Position numbers and translations under genes: made by a program. A model generated the notes under the pieces. It saw only the letters and a program-made list of their open reading frames with translations. It did no database searches and had not been told where the DNA came from. A stretch of DNA of 64,000 bases from Membranipora membranacea (taxonomy: Eukaryota; Bryozoa; Gymnolaemata; Cheilostomatida; Membraniporidae), in assembly GCA_914767715.1 (NCBI GenBank), contig OU612065.1:19158001-19222000 (forward strand). Direction: 5' to 3'. Below are positions 1-17,040 of this stretch, one piece after another; position 1 is the first letter of the stretch; each line of letters starts with the position of its first letter.

Positions 1-1715
1 ACAGTTTGTCAAACTTCAAGCAAACTGATACGAGGCTAGACTCAAACAAATCAGGCCAATTTAAAATATGCCAGGTTTCAAACGGCTCTCAATTTCCAAC
101 AGATAAGCGTACCAGCGTGTTGACTATTTCCAGGTATTTTAATTATTTTGATTTGATTCAAATTCAGTGTATACCTCTTTTTTCTGTATACAGTTCCAAA
201 ATAATAACAAGATGTATTGCCAAAATCCATGATCAAAGGTTTCCGCAAATCATGATAATATTTGTCATTCCATGTATATCATGACATACCCTCCCAGTTA
301 CACATTAACTTAAACCTGATACAGTTGGGCCTAGAATAGCAAAACTTGACCATTAGTAAGGTGTGCAATATTGTAGCTATGTCATAAACTATATATTCAT
401 CACATACTACTAGCCATGAATCTTTGTTCAAAAACCCCTAAAAAATTGCTGATGGAGTTGTCATTGCATTCTTCAGTAGTTATTATTTTGTATCACTCTA
501 CAGTTTTACTTTACTGAAACAGGTATTGGCTGAAAGTGATACCGGTTATCATTACATAGGAGAAGATGCTCGTTAGTTCGGATCAGAAATTGAAAGCCAG
601 ACTGTGAATTAAAGCTCGCTCTTATCACTAGGTCAAAAAAAAGCTATTTTAGATCCAGGTCAGTAGTTACTAAGAAGCGAATTGTTGCTGATGACCGAAA
701 TAAAGACGATGATGACAATTTTGCTGCAATGAAAATGTTCAAATTCAGGTCAGAAAAACCGACACTATTTGTGTTTCTGCAGATATAAGTGGAAATACCT
801 GGACACAAGAGGTGTCTGAAAATGACTGGAATGTTTAAACAGACCAACACTATCTTGAAAAACAAGTTTTATTCAATCATAGGTTATTGACCAGCAATTC
901 AATACAACAGCAGAGGAAACAAAGCTGCACTGGTTTTCACAGAGCAACCCTAGATCATGCTGTAACCTGGCAGGTGTGTCTCGAAAATAAGTCTGAAAAC
1001 TCAATACAATGACAGATATAGCTTACATAATGCTCCTATGGAGAATGAAAAATAGCAAAATGATGAATTATTAAAAGGCCGACCAGGGAAATGCTATCTT
1101 TAACGGATCTGAAAGATTCATAGGGGTATCTCCCCATCCAATATTAGATGATTCTCCCATTACCATAATATTTGCTTCTAGATAATTTGTCACCAGTCAG
1201 TCAGCAAACAAGCTGATTCATGGCAATCAGCAGGGCATATTTTTCAAATACATGATTTGCAAGGGGTAAGTTCACAAACATGCCTAATGATGCACTGCCA
1301 GCAGAAACAAAGTCTTATTGCCATCTCATACCAGGAACTATTTCAGAAAGTTGACAGCGATAGAGCTGTCTTTGTTTTCATGGGCACTGGCGCATACCAG
1401 CAGCATACATACATTACGTGCTAAGAGAGGGGAGTACGTTCTACTACTACTTCCGAGTCCGACCCATATGTTGATAGAGCCTACCTAACGCCATCAGATG
1501 GATAATACGAGTAAACAATTACTCATGTTTAATCATTGGCAACATTGTTGATCGTTGATGCAGTCGGTTATCATTTGTATGACTTTATGTGAACACATAA
1601 TTATTAGCTTCGGAATGAGCTTGAATCTTGATTAGAAATACATGGTCAATAGAAACATTGGTGATGTCATGATGTCAACAGGTTTAACTAACAAGTGTCC
1701 AACAGAGTAACATGT
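1..1715. other. Intergenic, no gene recognised
   Basis: AT-rich sequence. The open frames are short (under 95 codons), of unremarkable composition and not flanked by convincing splice sites. I see no repeat or RNA gene here. Confidence 0.5.
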
Positions 1716-1759
1716 GACAATGTAACTTGAAATAGCCACCTCCCTCTTGCTGTGTAGTG

Positions 1760-1841
1760 TTAACATCACTTAAAAACTATGAGTTGTCAACTCTCTGAAC
1801 CAAATGTTCAGAGAGCGTACAACTCTGAATTGTCAGTGTAC
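1760..1841. repeat. Hairpin repeat, copy 1 (upstream of F-box gene)
   Basis: An ~82-bp unit built around an inverted repeat at 1781-1825: GAGTTGTCAACTCTCTGAAC, a 5-nt loop, then GTTCAGAGAGCGTACAACTC. A second copy in the same orientation lies at 3920-4001, just past the F-box gene. Weaker similarity extends about 40 bp to the left of both copies (ACTTGAAAT...CCACCT). It looks like a small MITE-like element. Confidence 0.75.
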
Positions 1842-2282
1842 ATAATTAATTTGTTACATTACATCAGTGAGGGTGGGAGAGGTATATCCCACCCTCCCTG
1901 ATTACATCCTTATTTGACCATAAATCCGCCTTGATATTGGATTTTTATATGCAGCATGGTGCACAAATTTCACTATGCTATACACCAACTACACTTTTCC
2001 ACAACATCTAGGAAATGCTCTTTTTAGACCAGGGATTTTCACAAAAAGATCTTTTGGAGTCTTTTATAGTTTAGGCAAGTAAATGCTCATAGGCACTTTT
2101 ATCAGACAAGATAAAGTTATACTAAGATGATGATGATAAGCAAGGTAAACAGTGGAGAGTGAAGTTAAACTAATCAATCATTTATCGTTATCTATCATAA
2201 GCTCGTTGCAGGGTTTAGGCGCAAGTTGTCTTGCCATTTAGGAAATACATAATATTATCAGTGCACAGACTACTAACACAGA

Positions 2283-3824
2283 ATGGCTGCAGCTACACCA
2301 AAACCAACTCTACTGGATCTTAACAAAGATGTCCTTCTGATAATCAGAGATTACTTAGACATATACAGCCTGCGTTCTCTGGTGGAGGTCTGTAGGCAGC
2401 TGAGGGACATACTATATGATCCAGTATTCTGGAAGGACACAGTAGTAGAGCTTTACTTACTCGATTCACAAGCTCATCTCCAGAGTTTCAGAAGACGGGA
2501 AATAAAAACTATGACGCTTACTGAGGAGACAGGACCAGTTAATGAAGTTATCGAGTGTAGCGTAGTGTTTGACCGAGTCGAGACAATGGTATGTACACAT
2601 CACCCACTAGCAGATATTGTGCCATCTGATTATCTCAGAGAAAACTTTGCTAATCTGCGGTGCTTGGTTTTGGTACTGCCGTTACCTAAACCAGAGGCAA
2701 TGGCTGATCCAGGTCAATGCTTGGAGACTTTCCTAGGAGCTTTAGGAAGCCTTACAGAGCTACACATTGATGTACAGGCCCTCTGTTTATTTGCTGCTGG
2801 CGGCTTCACATTAATGGAACTTGTAGCTCGTTGTCTACCAAAGCTGAAGGACCTAGACATTACACGACATGACGATGACAATCCAGATTTCGAGTTTTTA
2901 CCACTTGATTTTGAAAGCTGTGGTGGGTTCAACATAGAGAGGCTTAGTGGGATCCAAATCCCAGCTCGAAACACAACAGAACTTGAAGAGTTGACTAAAC
3001 GACTACCATCATTAAAACATTTGAAACTGGGTTACGGTCTGTGTATGCCATTCTCGGACGATGGATTAAATGAAGACGCACCATGGAAAACGATACAAAG
3101 CTTTGCTGTGGCCTGCAATGATTTTGGAAGATGGGGAGACTTTGCTCCATTCTTTAGCTTTCTGCCCAACCTCAGAGCACTTGATTTGAGATGCCATACT
3201 CAACAATGTATTCATGGATCCATAACGACAGACTCGCTCCTTTTCATAGCAAAGTCATGCCCAAAAATAGCAGTTCTGAAGTTACCACGTCGGACTCCAT
3301 TCCTCAATGAAACAGGAATTTTGAATTGCGTGGGGATGTTACCAGATTTGGAGGTGTTGGTCTTCCCTCCAGGTAAAGGAGGCAGAATGGATATGTGGTC
3401 CAATGAGTTCATCGACCAGATTAGCACAAAACTAACCAAACTCAAGTCACTACTCGGTGTGGACAGTGATAGAGTTGATCTTATCCCAGGACTCCGGTAC
3501 AAATCTGATGTGACCTACGCTAATGATATCTTAACAAGACAAGGTCCTCGGAAGCTTTCTGTTGAGCAAACAAACTTGGAACCAGCAAACAAGATGAGCA
3601 GAGTGTCTCTGCAGTGGAGACACCTGACCGCTCATACCAATGCATGGTATGACGCTCAGGGTACAGCGTTCTTCTATCCTCCTACATCTATGCCAAATAT
3701 TAAGTTCACTCAACGACAGAAATCATCATGGGAGGATGAATATTTTGTCTTGGGGAATTATCCTTATGGAGCGAGTGATGATTCTGATGACGATTGGGCA
3801 GACAACTCTTCTGATGATTACTGA
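2283..3824 (+). CDS. F-box / leucine-rich-repeat protein (intronless)
   Basis: Single uninterrupted frame of 513 codons. Residues ~9-55 (LLDLNKDVLLIIRDYLDIYS..., then VCRQLRDILYDPVFWKD) fit an F-box, the motif that binds SKP1 in SCF ubiquitin ligases. The rest holds irregular leucine-rich segments (LPSLKHLKL, LPNLRALDLRC, CPKIAVLKLP, LPDLEVLVFP) spaced like the LRR half of FBXL proteins, which recruits substrate. The C-terminus is acidic (DDSDDDWADNSSDDY). The start is the first ATG after an upstream stop and puts the F-box at the N-terminus, as usual. A probable AATAAA lies near 4190. The gene has no introns while every neighbour is split, so it may be a retrocopy or a member of an expanded lineage-specific family. 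The F-box call is firm; substrate and orthology are unknown. Confidence 0.8.
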   Translation: MAAATPKPTLLDLNKDVLLIIRDYLDIYSLRSLVEVCRQLRDILYDPVFWKDTVVELYLLDSQAHLQSFRRREIKTMTLTEETGPVNEVIECSVVFDRVETMVCTHHPLADIVPSDYLRENFANLRCLVLVLPLPKPEAMADPGQCLETFLGALGSLTELHIDVQALCLFAAGGFTLMELVARCLPKLKDLDITRHDDDNPDFEFLPLDFESCGGFNIERLSGIQIPARNTTELEELTKRLPSLKHLKLGYGLCMPFSDDGLNEDAPWKTIQSFAVACNDFGRWGDFAPFFSFLPNLRALDLRCHTQQCIHGSITTDSLLFIAKSCPKIAVLKLPRRTPFLNETGILNCVGMLPDLEVLVFPPGKGGRMDMWSNEFIDQISTKLTKLKSLLGVDSDRVDLIPGLRYKSDVTYANDILTRQGPRKLSVEQTNLEPANKMSRVSLQWRHLTAHTNAWYDAQGTAFFYPPTSMPNIKFTQRQKSSWEDEYFVLGNYPYGASDDSDDDWADNSSDDY

Positions 3825-3919
3825 CTGCAATGTTTAATCAGGGCGGATTAATGAATGAATGTGACAAGTGATATAATAGTATCCTAGACATCACCACTTG
3901 AAATCACCACCTGGCTCTC

Positions 3920-4001
3920 TAACATCACTAAAAAACGTTGAGTTGTCAACTCTCTGAACCAAATGTTCAGAGAGCGTACAACTCTAAATTATCAGTGTAT
4001 A
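3920..4001. repeat. Hairpin repeat, copy 2 (3' flank of F-box gene)
   Basis: Same unit and orientation as 1760-1841, with the inverted repeat at 3940-3984. The two copies differ at only a few positions. It lies ~100 bp past the F-box stop and upstream of the probable poly(A) signal, so it may be transcribed as part of the 3' UTR. Confidence 0.75.
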
Positions 4002-4009
4002 TCAGTAAT

Positions 4010-4869
4010 TATTTTCCACCTCTCTATATCTTATATAAACCCCAGCAATGGTGAGATGACAACGGTGTGTAATTTACATAACACGTTACATTCCTTGCGC
4101 TGGTAAACCATATTTTCATCTGTATCATTGCTCATTAAACTTGTATAGATTGGTGGCTCTACAATTTTTCTATTAGGTCCCAGCATGTGCAATAAAATTA
4201 CACAACCCTACCATTGGTTCACTTGTAATTGTGTTGTGGATATCAATAACATCAGACTCCTACCCAAGTGCTATATCAGTTTGGTTTGTCTTATTCAGTC
4301 TGATATATCTACTATATATTTACTGTTTTACCAAAGATTATGGCACTGTACTTTATGGGCCTCAGGTCATGTTATTAGCAATTTATGCATTTCTACTTCA
4401 AAGAAACTTTGAAATATGTCTTGAACTTCACAGCCCTCCAAGATTTGTTTATGATTTGATATAAATATAACTTACTTAGAAGTTCTTGATGACTTAAGCT
4501 TCAATGCACCACCAGTTGAGCTGTATTCGTCGGACATATTTATTATTGTCAGCAGTCAGTATCAGCTGTTCAATAGACCATACAATTGCAGTTTCCTGCA
4601 AGTAAAAGTGGTACAACTATGTGAGCTTGACATAATTGAAGCATTAAACCAGGACAAGCCAAAGAATATTGAATAGATTGGAATGACTCAATGTTCTTAG
4701 GCGTGAGCTAGTAGGCCGTAAGGCTGTAACACTAGGCTAATGAGCAAAATCAGATCATCGTTAGGATATCATCATTCCAGCATTTTTTCGCGTAAAGATC
4801 ATAGAATGCTTGAGTAAGTCAAAATGAAGTGAGACCAATGACTAAATACGAAAAACAGACTTGATGTCA
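4010..4869. other. 3' flank and intergenic of F-box gene
   Basis: Contains an AATAAA near 4190 that could end the F-box transcript. Otherwise AT-rich, with no coding or repeat structure that I recognise. Confidence 0.4.
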
Positions 4870-4878
4870 ATTTGAAAG

Positions 4879-5228
4879 CATACTGACTCTCGTGATCTTG
4901 ACTGGGTATGTAGATCACTGATAAGCTAGGCTATCATTACCACAAAGGAGATGTCGTAAGGCTAAGTGTACCTAATGCTTAGACTTTGATCTGCGCATGT
5001 GCAATTACAATGAGTTTAGTTCAAGATTCTGATAGTAATCTTGGTCAAAGAGAATGTCACAGCCCCTGTCTTGACTGATAAGCAACAAGGGCTAACAGTA
5101 ACAGTCAAAGATAATTCTAGCTATGAACAATTAGCCGCAAGAGAAGGTGCCCAATCATATGGCTTCAGAATTCAGACTCAATTTTGCAGAGCTCAGCTAA
5201 GGCCTCAGAGCTGGGCATGCGCAGAATG
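4879..5228 (+). mobile_element. 9-bp-TSD non-autonomous element, copy A
   Basis: A 350-bp unit running from CATACTGACTCTCGTGATC to GAGCATGCGCAGAATG or a close variant. It is shared with 16373-16736 and 47112-47475. The flanks carry a 9-bp direct repeat with one mismatch (ATTTGAAAG at 870-878 of this kilobase, ATTTGGAAG at 5229-5237). Copy A is the most diverged, so it is probably the oldest. It has no coding capacity. The outermost bases are weakly inverted (CATACTG against CATTCTG). Confidence 0.8.
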
Positions 5229-5239
5229 ATTTGGAAGGG

Positions 5240-7043
5240 TGAACTTTTTCGCAAATAAGTTCATGCTCTGACATTTTCAATTGATTTACAAGGGTCTGCT
5301 ATAATAGTGTAGGCCAATCAGTTTAATTTTCTTGAGAAAGTGTTACTCAACAAGCCACCAAGCCACTACCACTCTCCCTGGCCACACCAACTGCTTACGT
5401 TACCAGTTCCAGTGCAACCGGTCTGCTCCAAGGTACAGCAGAATATTGCTGTGAACTCTGTAATAAATCTCTTTCCAAACGGCCAAGAACGATTACATAC
5501 TTCTTGGAATTCAGCCTGCAAATAAAAGAAGGAAAGTGGCTTAGCTTAGTAAGTGACGGTGAATGAGCGGTAACTATAAATTGTTGAGCAGGCTGAATGG
5601 ACTGAACAGCTGAACAGAATTTTTCAGACTACTATTTGTTTGATTCTTGTTTGATTCTTCTGATTGGCTAATTTTGCATAAGCGTGGACAATTACTTAAG
5701 TTCTGCTCATTAACTTATTTATTTTGAGGTTGTATTCGCCTTGGTTACTATCAATTTTATTCACAGTAAATTTTTCGGCTTAATACTAGTGAATGGATGG
5801 AAAGTAGCTTATCACGGCGAGCTTCGTAGGGGAGGAACAACCAGCCCCGCCCCTATAACAAAGCTTGTCAAGACTGGCTCGATGGAAGGTTGAGCTTGAT
5901 AATGTTTCTGGTTTCCTGAACACCATCAGATTCAGATGTTGTCAGAATTGGCACACTGATTGCTTTATTTGCTTGCCATAAATTGGTTATCTTAGGTGCC
6001 AACAGGAACTTAGTGGCTCATTAAATCATTTGGCTAGGTGGAATGTGTTTGAGAAGTGATAGTTAGCCAGAGAAAAGAATAAAATAATAATTTTAGTCTG
6101 AGAAATTCTGTTCAGCAATTTACAGTTACCGGTGAATGAGAGACAGCAGGCCAGCTGCAAATTATGCATATCCACAGCGGACCCAGCCAGTGGTTGTGAA
6201 GTAATGGATGGTTGAAAGCTAATGTTGCAACACAAACTTAGTCATTGGACCAATCCAATGGCAGATGCAGGTTGAGGTTACTCTACCCCACTCTAAGACT
6301 ACTCTACTGCCCCTTCAAAACTTGCAGCTGTGACTTGGCTAGCAATTTACACTTGACATCAAGGAGTAACAGTAACAGTGAGAGTAGTAACTCTTTGGTC
6401 ATGGTGGTGAGATATAAATAATATTTGTCCCATTTTCATCAACTTAATTAATGATTAGTGCCTAACTCTTCGAGTTTGGGAATCTTTGATTGATGATGAT
6501 GCAAGGAAGCAGTTTTTACTCCAGTCCTTGGATGATATATATATCACTTGTAGGATGAGATTGCTCTATGCATCAATAAATAAGTATAAGCAAGGATTAA
6601 CTCCTTGGCAGTAGGGAATCATTGTCACAACTGATGAGCTTGTTAATTTACCTGTTGAATGCGTTGGTTATTTTCAGTGTTTTTAGGAACTTATTACATT
6701 TATATATTGGAGTTATTGCTCTTCCCCAAATCCTTAGAACGCAGCGAACAAAGCACCAGTAAAATTATTGAGGAAGCAAACTTCAATGATTCTAAAATAT
6801 CTGGACATTCAGTATTTGTCATTTCAAAAGTAAACTTAAATTTTATCCAAGTTCTCGTTCCTTATACAGATTCTCTCACTCTCCTGAAAGAATGTTTTTT
6901 ATTAAAATATAAGTGGGTGTTGGAAACCGGATGTTATAAATTACTATAGTAACAGTAAGATGGAAGACATCCAACTTTTTGGTGAATGAGACTGGAGTTT
7001 GTATAAATAAGTAATAGTGGAGTAAATCAATTCAACAGCAAAC
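5240..7043. other. Intergenic / upstream of CFAP91
   Basis: No gene supported. A degenerate match to one arm of the palindrome at 42353 (TTGTCAAGACTGGCT) sits near 5868. An open frame at 6659-6949 has no homology or splice context that I can recognise. Confidence 0.4.
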
Positions 7044-12119
<5,076 letters not shown>

Positions 12120-12529
12120 TTTCTTATAAAGATAGGGGGATATATAACCTGTGTCACATGAAGACATGCCCTATATCTTCTCATTTTTCGAAATAATTTT
12201 TCATACTGTGCAGTTCGAGAGTTTTCTGTCAAGGTACTACTATGCTTTACCTAGCTTCTATTTTGGTAAAAGTGAACAGTGTGATTGAAACTGACTAGAC
12301 AGCTTATTATTCTTCCAATAATCAACTAATTTTAATCTTGTTATAGGAACACAGTAAGATATTTACTTGGTACCACTAAAAAGCTTTTTTGGACAATCAT
12401 CTCAGTTCAATAGAATAAACAAAATGTGAAACTTTTACTGAATTCAAAAAACATTGGACACTGCAGAGAGAACTTTTTAATAAGAAAGCATATCCATATC
12501 GGTCTAAGCAAGAACCCATTTTTTTCATT
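12120..12529. other. 3' flank of CFAP91
   Basis: Carries the 3' UTR of CFAP91. No other feature seen before the degenerate C4-like copy. Confidence 0.35.
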
Positions 12530-13270
12530 AACCCAGCTATGTTGGACACAGATATCAAGCGTTAATCACCATACTTGTAGGTCGTGGGATTTAGCAACTG
12601 GCACACCTGAAATTCTTGTCATTTGGCTTGGCAGAGAAAATCTCCAGATATTCATATTTAGTACCATACATATGAAATTATATGAACTTGTTGTATTCTG
12701 GATCCAGTGGAATACATAGGTTGGGGCACCACAATGACTGTGATGTGATGATTGAAGTATTCTCCGCTAACAAAACCTGCGATCCATATTCTGTATCCTC
12801 CACTCTACCGACCACAACAATGAGTGAATGATGATGTGATACACTACACACTTTCCTGAAGGAAGTGACACTTGAATAGAATGAAAAAAGCCATTGCCTC
12901 CATTTTTAACATATACAAAGAACTTACACTTGTAAAAGTTTAGCTTGAAATTGAAAAAGGGTGCGGCAAGGGAAGGTACTCGATGCAGAATGTTTTTCTT
13001 CTCTAGTTGTTGTGCATTGTTCTTCATTCTGTAGCTAAACAGGGAAGCGGGAGCAATTCCAAATGCAAGCAAATTGCATCAGTCTTTCATCAGGGAGTTC
13101 GGTTTGGTCTCAAACTCCCTGCTTTCATATAACATTACTTTACACAACATAAAACCAAAAGAAAAAAGGATTTCACAAATGGTAGTGGATAGTTAGATTA
13201 ATTCTCACCAGGGTATAAGAGAGTTGATCCTTCTTACATCTACATCAAAACATTATACCTGCAACAGAAC
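12530..13270 (-). pseudogene. Dead copy of the C4-like secreted gene
   Basis: On the minus strand, remnants of two exons of the gene at 14020-15768 occur in the same order. At ~13205-13270 the end of exon 3 survives (GSTLLYPG followed by a GT donor). At ~12530-12775 exon 4 survives: AGFVSGEY, then after a frame slip CIPLDPEY, then YGTKYEYLEIFSAKPNDKNF and RCASC, a stop, IPRPTSMVINA, a stop, and YLCPT. These align residue by residue with GFVGGSYY, CMPLDPEY, GAEYVSPKLGIF, PCARCYAPRSARMMIPA and TCP of the live gene. I found no first or last exon. The copy is clearly inactive and lies directly downstream of its parent, so it reflects a tandem duplication. Confidence 0.75.
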
Positions 13271-13279
13271 CAGTTCGTA

Positions 13280-14019
13280 ACACGCACGGAAAGAACTGTA
13301 GCAACGTCAAAATAACAAACTACCGAATTGCTAAAGCTGGGAACAGACTCTTCATCAATTATGGCCAGTGTATGTATACTGATTTTTAGCTGACACATCT
13401 CATTTATAATGATGGTAAATTTGTGACTTACTATGATGAGGCTATACTATTATTATTGTATTTTTTCTGTACTGTCAGATCTAATTCATACAATTAATTG
13501 TATCTTGATCCATCTACAATTTAAAGTAAATAACAAAAACGAACAAAAAACTTCATACTTCTCTCTACCCCAGCAATAAATCTACCGTGTTTTATTGAAT
13601 TCTTTTTATTGATATGAAGTGAATGAATTTTTTTGTACAGGGCCGTGAAGTGAAGAGTTGGTAATTTAAAAAAATATATTCTGATAATGAAAAAAATTTT
13701 TTATTTTCAACACAAAATAGACGTAGTTTTCCTTTTCCCCCTCAATCCCCTTATTCACAACTTTGTTGGTGATGACAATTTTTTTTCTGATAACTAACTG
13801 TACATCGACTTTGACCATCTCTTTCAACCTGGCAAGTACCCTGCCTGCCAAACCACGTATGTGCTGTCGGATAGACCTTTCAGAAGGCGCGAAGCAGCAA
13901 TATTTTTTTCTAAAATAATCTGGAGGAAAGCTTAGAAAGGTCTCATTACATTTGTTTGTATTTAGTTTTTATTCAATGATGCATATTCGATGTCTACTCA
14001 ATTCTCTGTGCTTACAAAA
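13280..14019. other. Intergenic between dead and live C4-like copies
   Basis: Low-complexity AT-rich sequence with a short hairpin near 13095-13125 (GGGAGTT...AACTCCC). No gene supported. Confidence 0.35.
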
Positions 14020-15768
14020 CTACTTGGTGCAGACAACGCATGTAAGCTGTTTGTTGATCTCGTACGGAGGGCAATGGCCAATTGTACCATCCCCATCACA
14101 ATCTGGCTTAACAAAATACAGCAGTGCTCCTTGGGTGTTCGCATGCTGTCCGGTAATAAACTCAGGGTTTGCATCAACACATATGTAGTGAGAAGAATGT
14201 TGATGCAAACTTGTCATCAAGTAACCTACAAAAGAAGGGAAAACAGTCCTGCAAACACTAAAGCAAACTTGAGAAGGGCCATGTTGTAAAGCCAGCGATC
14301 ACCATCAAAACATACATTAGCGTTCATGACAAGTGAAACTGGTAGAGCGTCCTGCTAACCAACCTTCATATTCCCTACTCCAGTCTTTTGGACATGTTCG
14401 TTTTGCAGGAATCATCATTCTTGCAGATCGAGGAGCGTAGCATCTGGCACAAGGGACATTCTGATCATCTGTACTGTCTGTGAAAATTCCTAGCTTTGGC
14501 GATACGTACTCAGCACCGCTCATCATTGACACTGTCCCACTGAAGCTGAACTTACTGTATTCTGGATCCAAAGGCATACACTCAAAGTTTGATGGACCAC
14601 CAGCGCTGCTGTAGTATGATCCACCAACAAAACCTGAAAACCAACCCAATTCTTATTTTTTATGTTGAGAGAGGGAACCCGTAAATATCCATTGAGATAA
14701 CCGTGACTTGAACAATGAATTCAAAATTCTTAAGCTTACTGTTTTAGGAAGAGAAAAGTGATAATTTTCATGATTATCCTCAAAATTATATTGTGTTGTT
14801 GTACTTGCCCCTAACGTTCCAATCTGATCATTAAATGGCTCCATTTCTTTAGATTTTCAATTTTGATACGTCAAAAGGTTGTTTTCAAATCCCATCCCTA
14901 CAAATAAATTGATTTGTTCTTACCAGGGTATATGAGAGTTGATCCTCCCTCACATTTAGTCCTACCCCATCTGGTGTACACAGACCCACTAGGGGAGACA
15001 GATGATCCAGAACCTGACGCTATAATAAGTAGTACAACTTGTGAGGTCTTAATTTGACTATCATTGCTCTTTCCAAAAGTGGTTAAAACTATGCAAGCAG
15101 AGTCAGAGCATAGAGTCATCATCAAAATCAAAACACAAAGGGTGAAAATAAGATAAAGATTATCAGAGAATGAGGGTTTGGCTAGTTGATTTGAAATGCA
15201 AATAAGATGTTTATTCATGATATGCGATGAGTCTTACTTGAATTCTTCAGATACGACAGCATTGAAGAGCTTAGGTTCACTTGTCTCTTGCTGGGCTGAT
15301 TTCTCGGTATCTCGCTACTAGGGACCTAAAATTATGTGTCATATCTGTTTGTGAGATATATTGTAGCCTGCAATTGTTTATGGCGTTCAGTATACAAACC
15401 TGTTTTTTTTACAAATTATAATTAAATCAATCTTATATTGCACTAATGCTTTGTTGAATAAAAAGACTGTCATTAGTTCTCTTATTTCAATTAATTCTGG
15501 TCAGGGATCTGCAGTAATGAGTTCATACTTTTCAAGTTTCTATTCAGCTTTGTGTACCTACTTTGCATTCAGCTTTTTTAAATGCTTCCTTCAGCTCTTT
15601 TATCTCAGTGACGAGCTCTCCAATTTGTCCATCTTGTTCAGAGATTTTGTCTTCAGCTGCCTGAACTCTCACTAGAATCTTCCGTATCAGATCTGAGTCA
15701 GCCACAGAATGAGCAGCTAAAGCTTGCTGCCAAAATGTGCAACACAGAAACACCGATACCAGCAACAT
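14020..15768 (-). CDS. Secreted short-chain collagen C4-like domain protein
   Basis: Five exons on the minus strand: 15562-15768, 15238-15325, 14924-15019, 14364-14633, 14020-14225. They join in phase to 288 residues. Residues 1-19 form a signal peptide (MLLVSVFLCCTFWQQALAA). Residues ~25-65 are a Glu/Lys coiled coil that could oligomerise the protein. From ~108 to the end is the cysteine-containing globular module found in sponge and other invertebrate short-chain collagen C4-like proteins: VYTRWGRTKC, GSTLIYPG, FVGGSYYSSAGG, CMPLDPEY, VPCARCYAPRSARMMIPA, YICVDANPEF, LTCVVCTK. No Gly-X-Y collagen repeat is present, so 'collagen' is only the family label. Probably an extracellular matrix or secreted structural protein; the exact role is unknown. 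Start chosen for the signal peptide. A dead copy follows at 12530-13270. Confidence 0.82.
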
Positions 15769-16372
15769 TCTGCGACAAAAATTATAAACATTGTTCAGTA
15801 TGTGATGCTATTTGAATATGGTTTGGTCTTCCATGCTCAACAACTGATGATTTTTTTTCAAACCTACCTGGTGTCGCCTGTGGTATGAAGTGTACTTGGG
15901 TCTGTGAAAGTTGATGAGATAAGCTTCGTTACAAGATGATTGTCATCTGCTGAGTCTCACAGTATCACATCAACTCTGCTCTGTAGTTAACTTTATTTGC
16001 CAGATAACTTGGCTCTATATCCTATATATATAGCAATAACTTGGCTTTGCATATCGATTTTCCCGAAATGCAGGACGCAGAATGCCAAAGGAAAACTATG
16101 CAAACCCCCTAGAATTATCAGTTTTGGGTATCTAGTTGAATGAGGATCCTTTGTGTGACCATCACTCAGCGGCCTCAAGACTGTAAATTTCAAAGTTAAT
16201 GAAATGTTATTAAAACCTAGAACAATCATTTCTAAGAATAATTGGGAGTTCACTTCTTAACATCAGTGAGAAGACAACTTTTACCATGCTTGCAAATTCT
16301 AAGCAAAATATGATTGACACAAAATGAAAATATAGTGATCTAACCAGCTATTGATAATTACTTTTATGGCTC
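15769..16372. other. Upstream region of C4-like gene
   Basis: AT-rich and likely to hold the promoter of the minus-strand C4-like gene. No firm TATA box was chosen. No coding region seen. Confidence 0.3.
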
Positions 16373-16736
16373 CATACTGACTCTCGTGATCTGACTGGGC
16401 ATGTAGATCACTGATAAACTAGGCTATCATTACCACATAGCAGGTGTCGTAAGGCTAAGTATGCATCATGCGTGACTTGAATTTGCTCATGTGCAAGAAC
16501 AATGAGTTTAGTTTGGGTTCTGATTGCAACTTTGGAAAGGGGAAATGGGATATCCCCTGCATAAACTGTCAATCAAAATCAGCTAATAATGACAAGACAG
16601 GATAATTATTAATAACAAATCCGCACGCTTTAGGGAGTATGTCACCAGAGCAGGTAGCCAATCAGATGGCTTCGGAAGTCCGAGACTCAATTTTGCAGAG
16701 ATCAGCTCATGCCCAGAGCTGAGCATGCGCAGAATG
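16373..16736 (+). mobile_element. 9-bp-TSD non-autonomous element, copy B
   Basis: A 364-bp copy of the family at 4879 and 47112, flanked by a perfect 9-bp direct repeat TTATGGCTC (16364-16372 and 16737-16745). Its ends are CATACTGACTCTCG and GAGCATGCGCAGAATG. It is non-coding and ~800 bp upstream of the NPC1-like gene. Confidence 0.9.
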
Positions 16737-16908
16737 TTATGGCTCTCATATAACATCCCATCAGGTACTTCATAGCCTCCAATGACATCATCACGTAACG
16801 CCCTACATTTAAAATATAAATCAGCTACATTACAAGGAAAACCTAAAACAAAAGTTTAATGCTTTGCAGTTCCTTTTTGATGGGGATTATCTAGGTAAAA
16901 CATCGCCT

Positions 16909-17040
16909 AGGATAAGTCTATTGGTAAGTCTATTGGTAAGTCTACGGGTAAGTCTACGGATAAGTCTACGGGTAAGTATACGGGTAAGTCTACGGGTAAG
17001 TCTACGCGTAAGTCTACGGGTAAGTCTATTGGTAAAACTA
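16909..17040. repeat. 12-bp minisatellite, about 11 units
   Basis: Tandem copies of a 12-mer close to GGTAAGTCTACG (variants TATT and GCG for ACGG, and GATAAGT). Most units contain GTAAGT, identical to a consensus 5' splice site. The open frames through it on either strand (repeated Val-Ser-Leu or Arg-Leu-Thr) are artefacts of the repeat. Confidence 0.9.

Noticed and set aside
6659-6949. 96-codon plus-strand frame
   Set aside because: No recognisable family, no splice sites of quality and no conservation evidence available here.
13990-14289. Plus-strand frame of 99 codons over the C4-like gene
   Set aside because: Shadow of minus-strand exon 5, whose protein aligns to a known family.
16909-17040. 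CRISPR-like array
   Set aside because: Contiguous 12-bp tandem units with no spacers, in a eukaryotic context.
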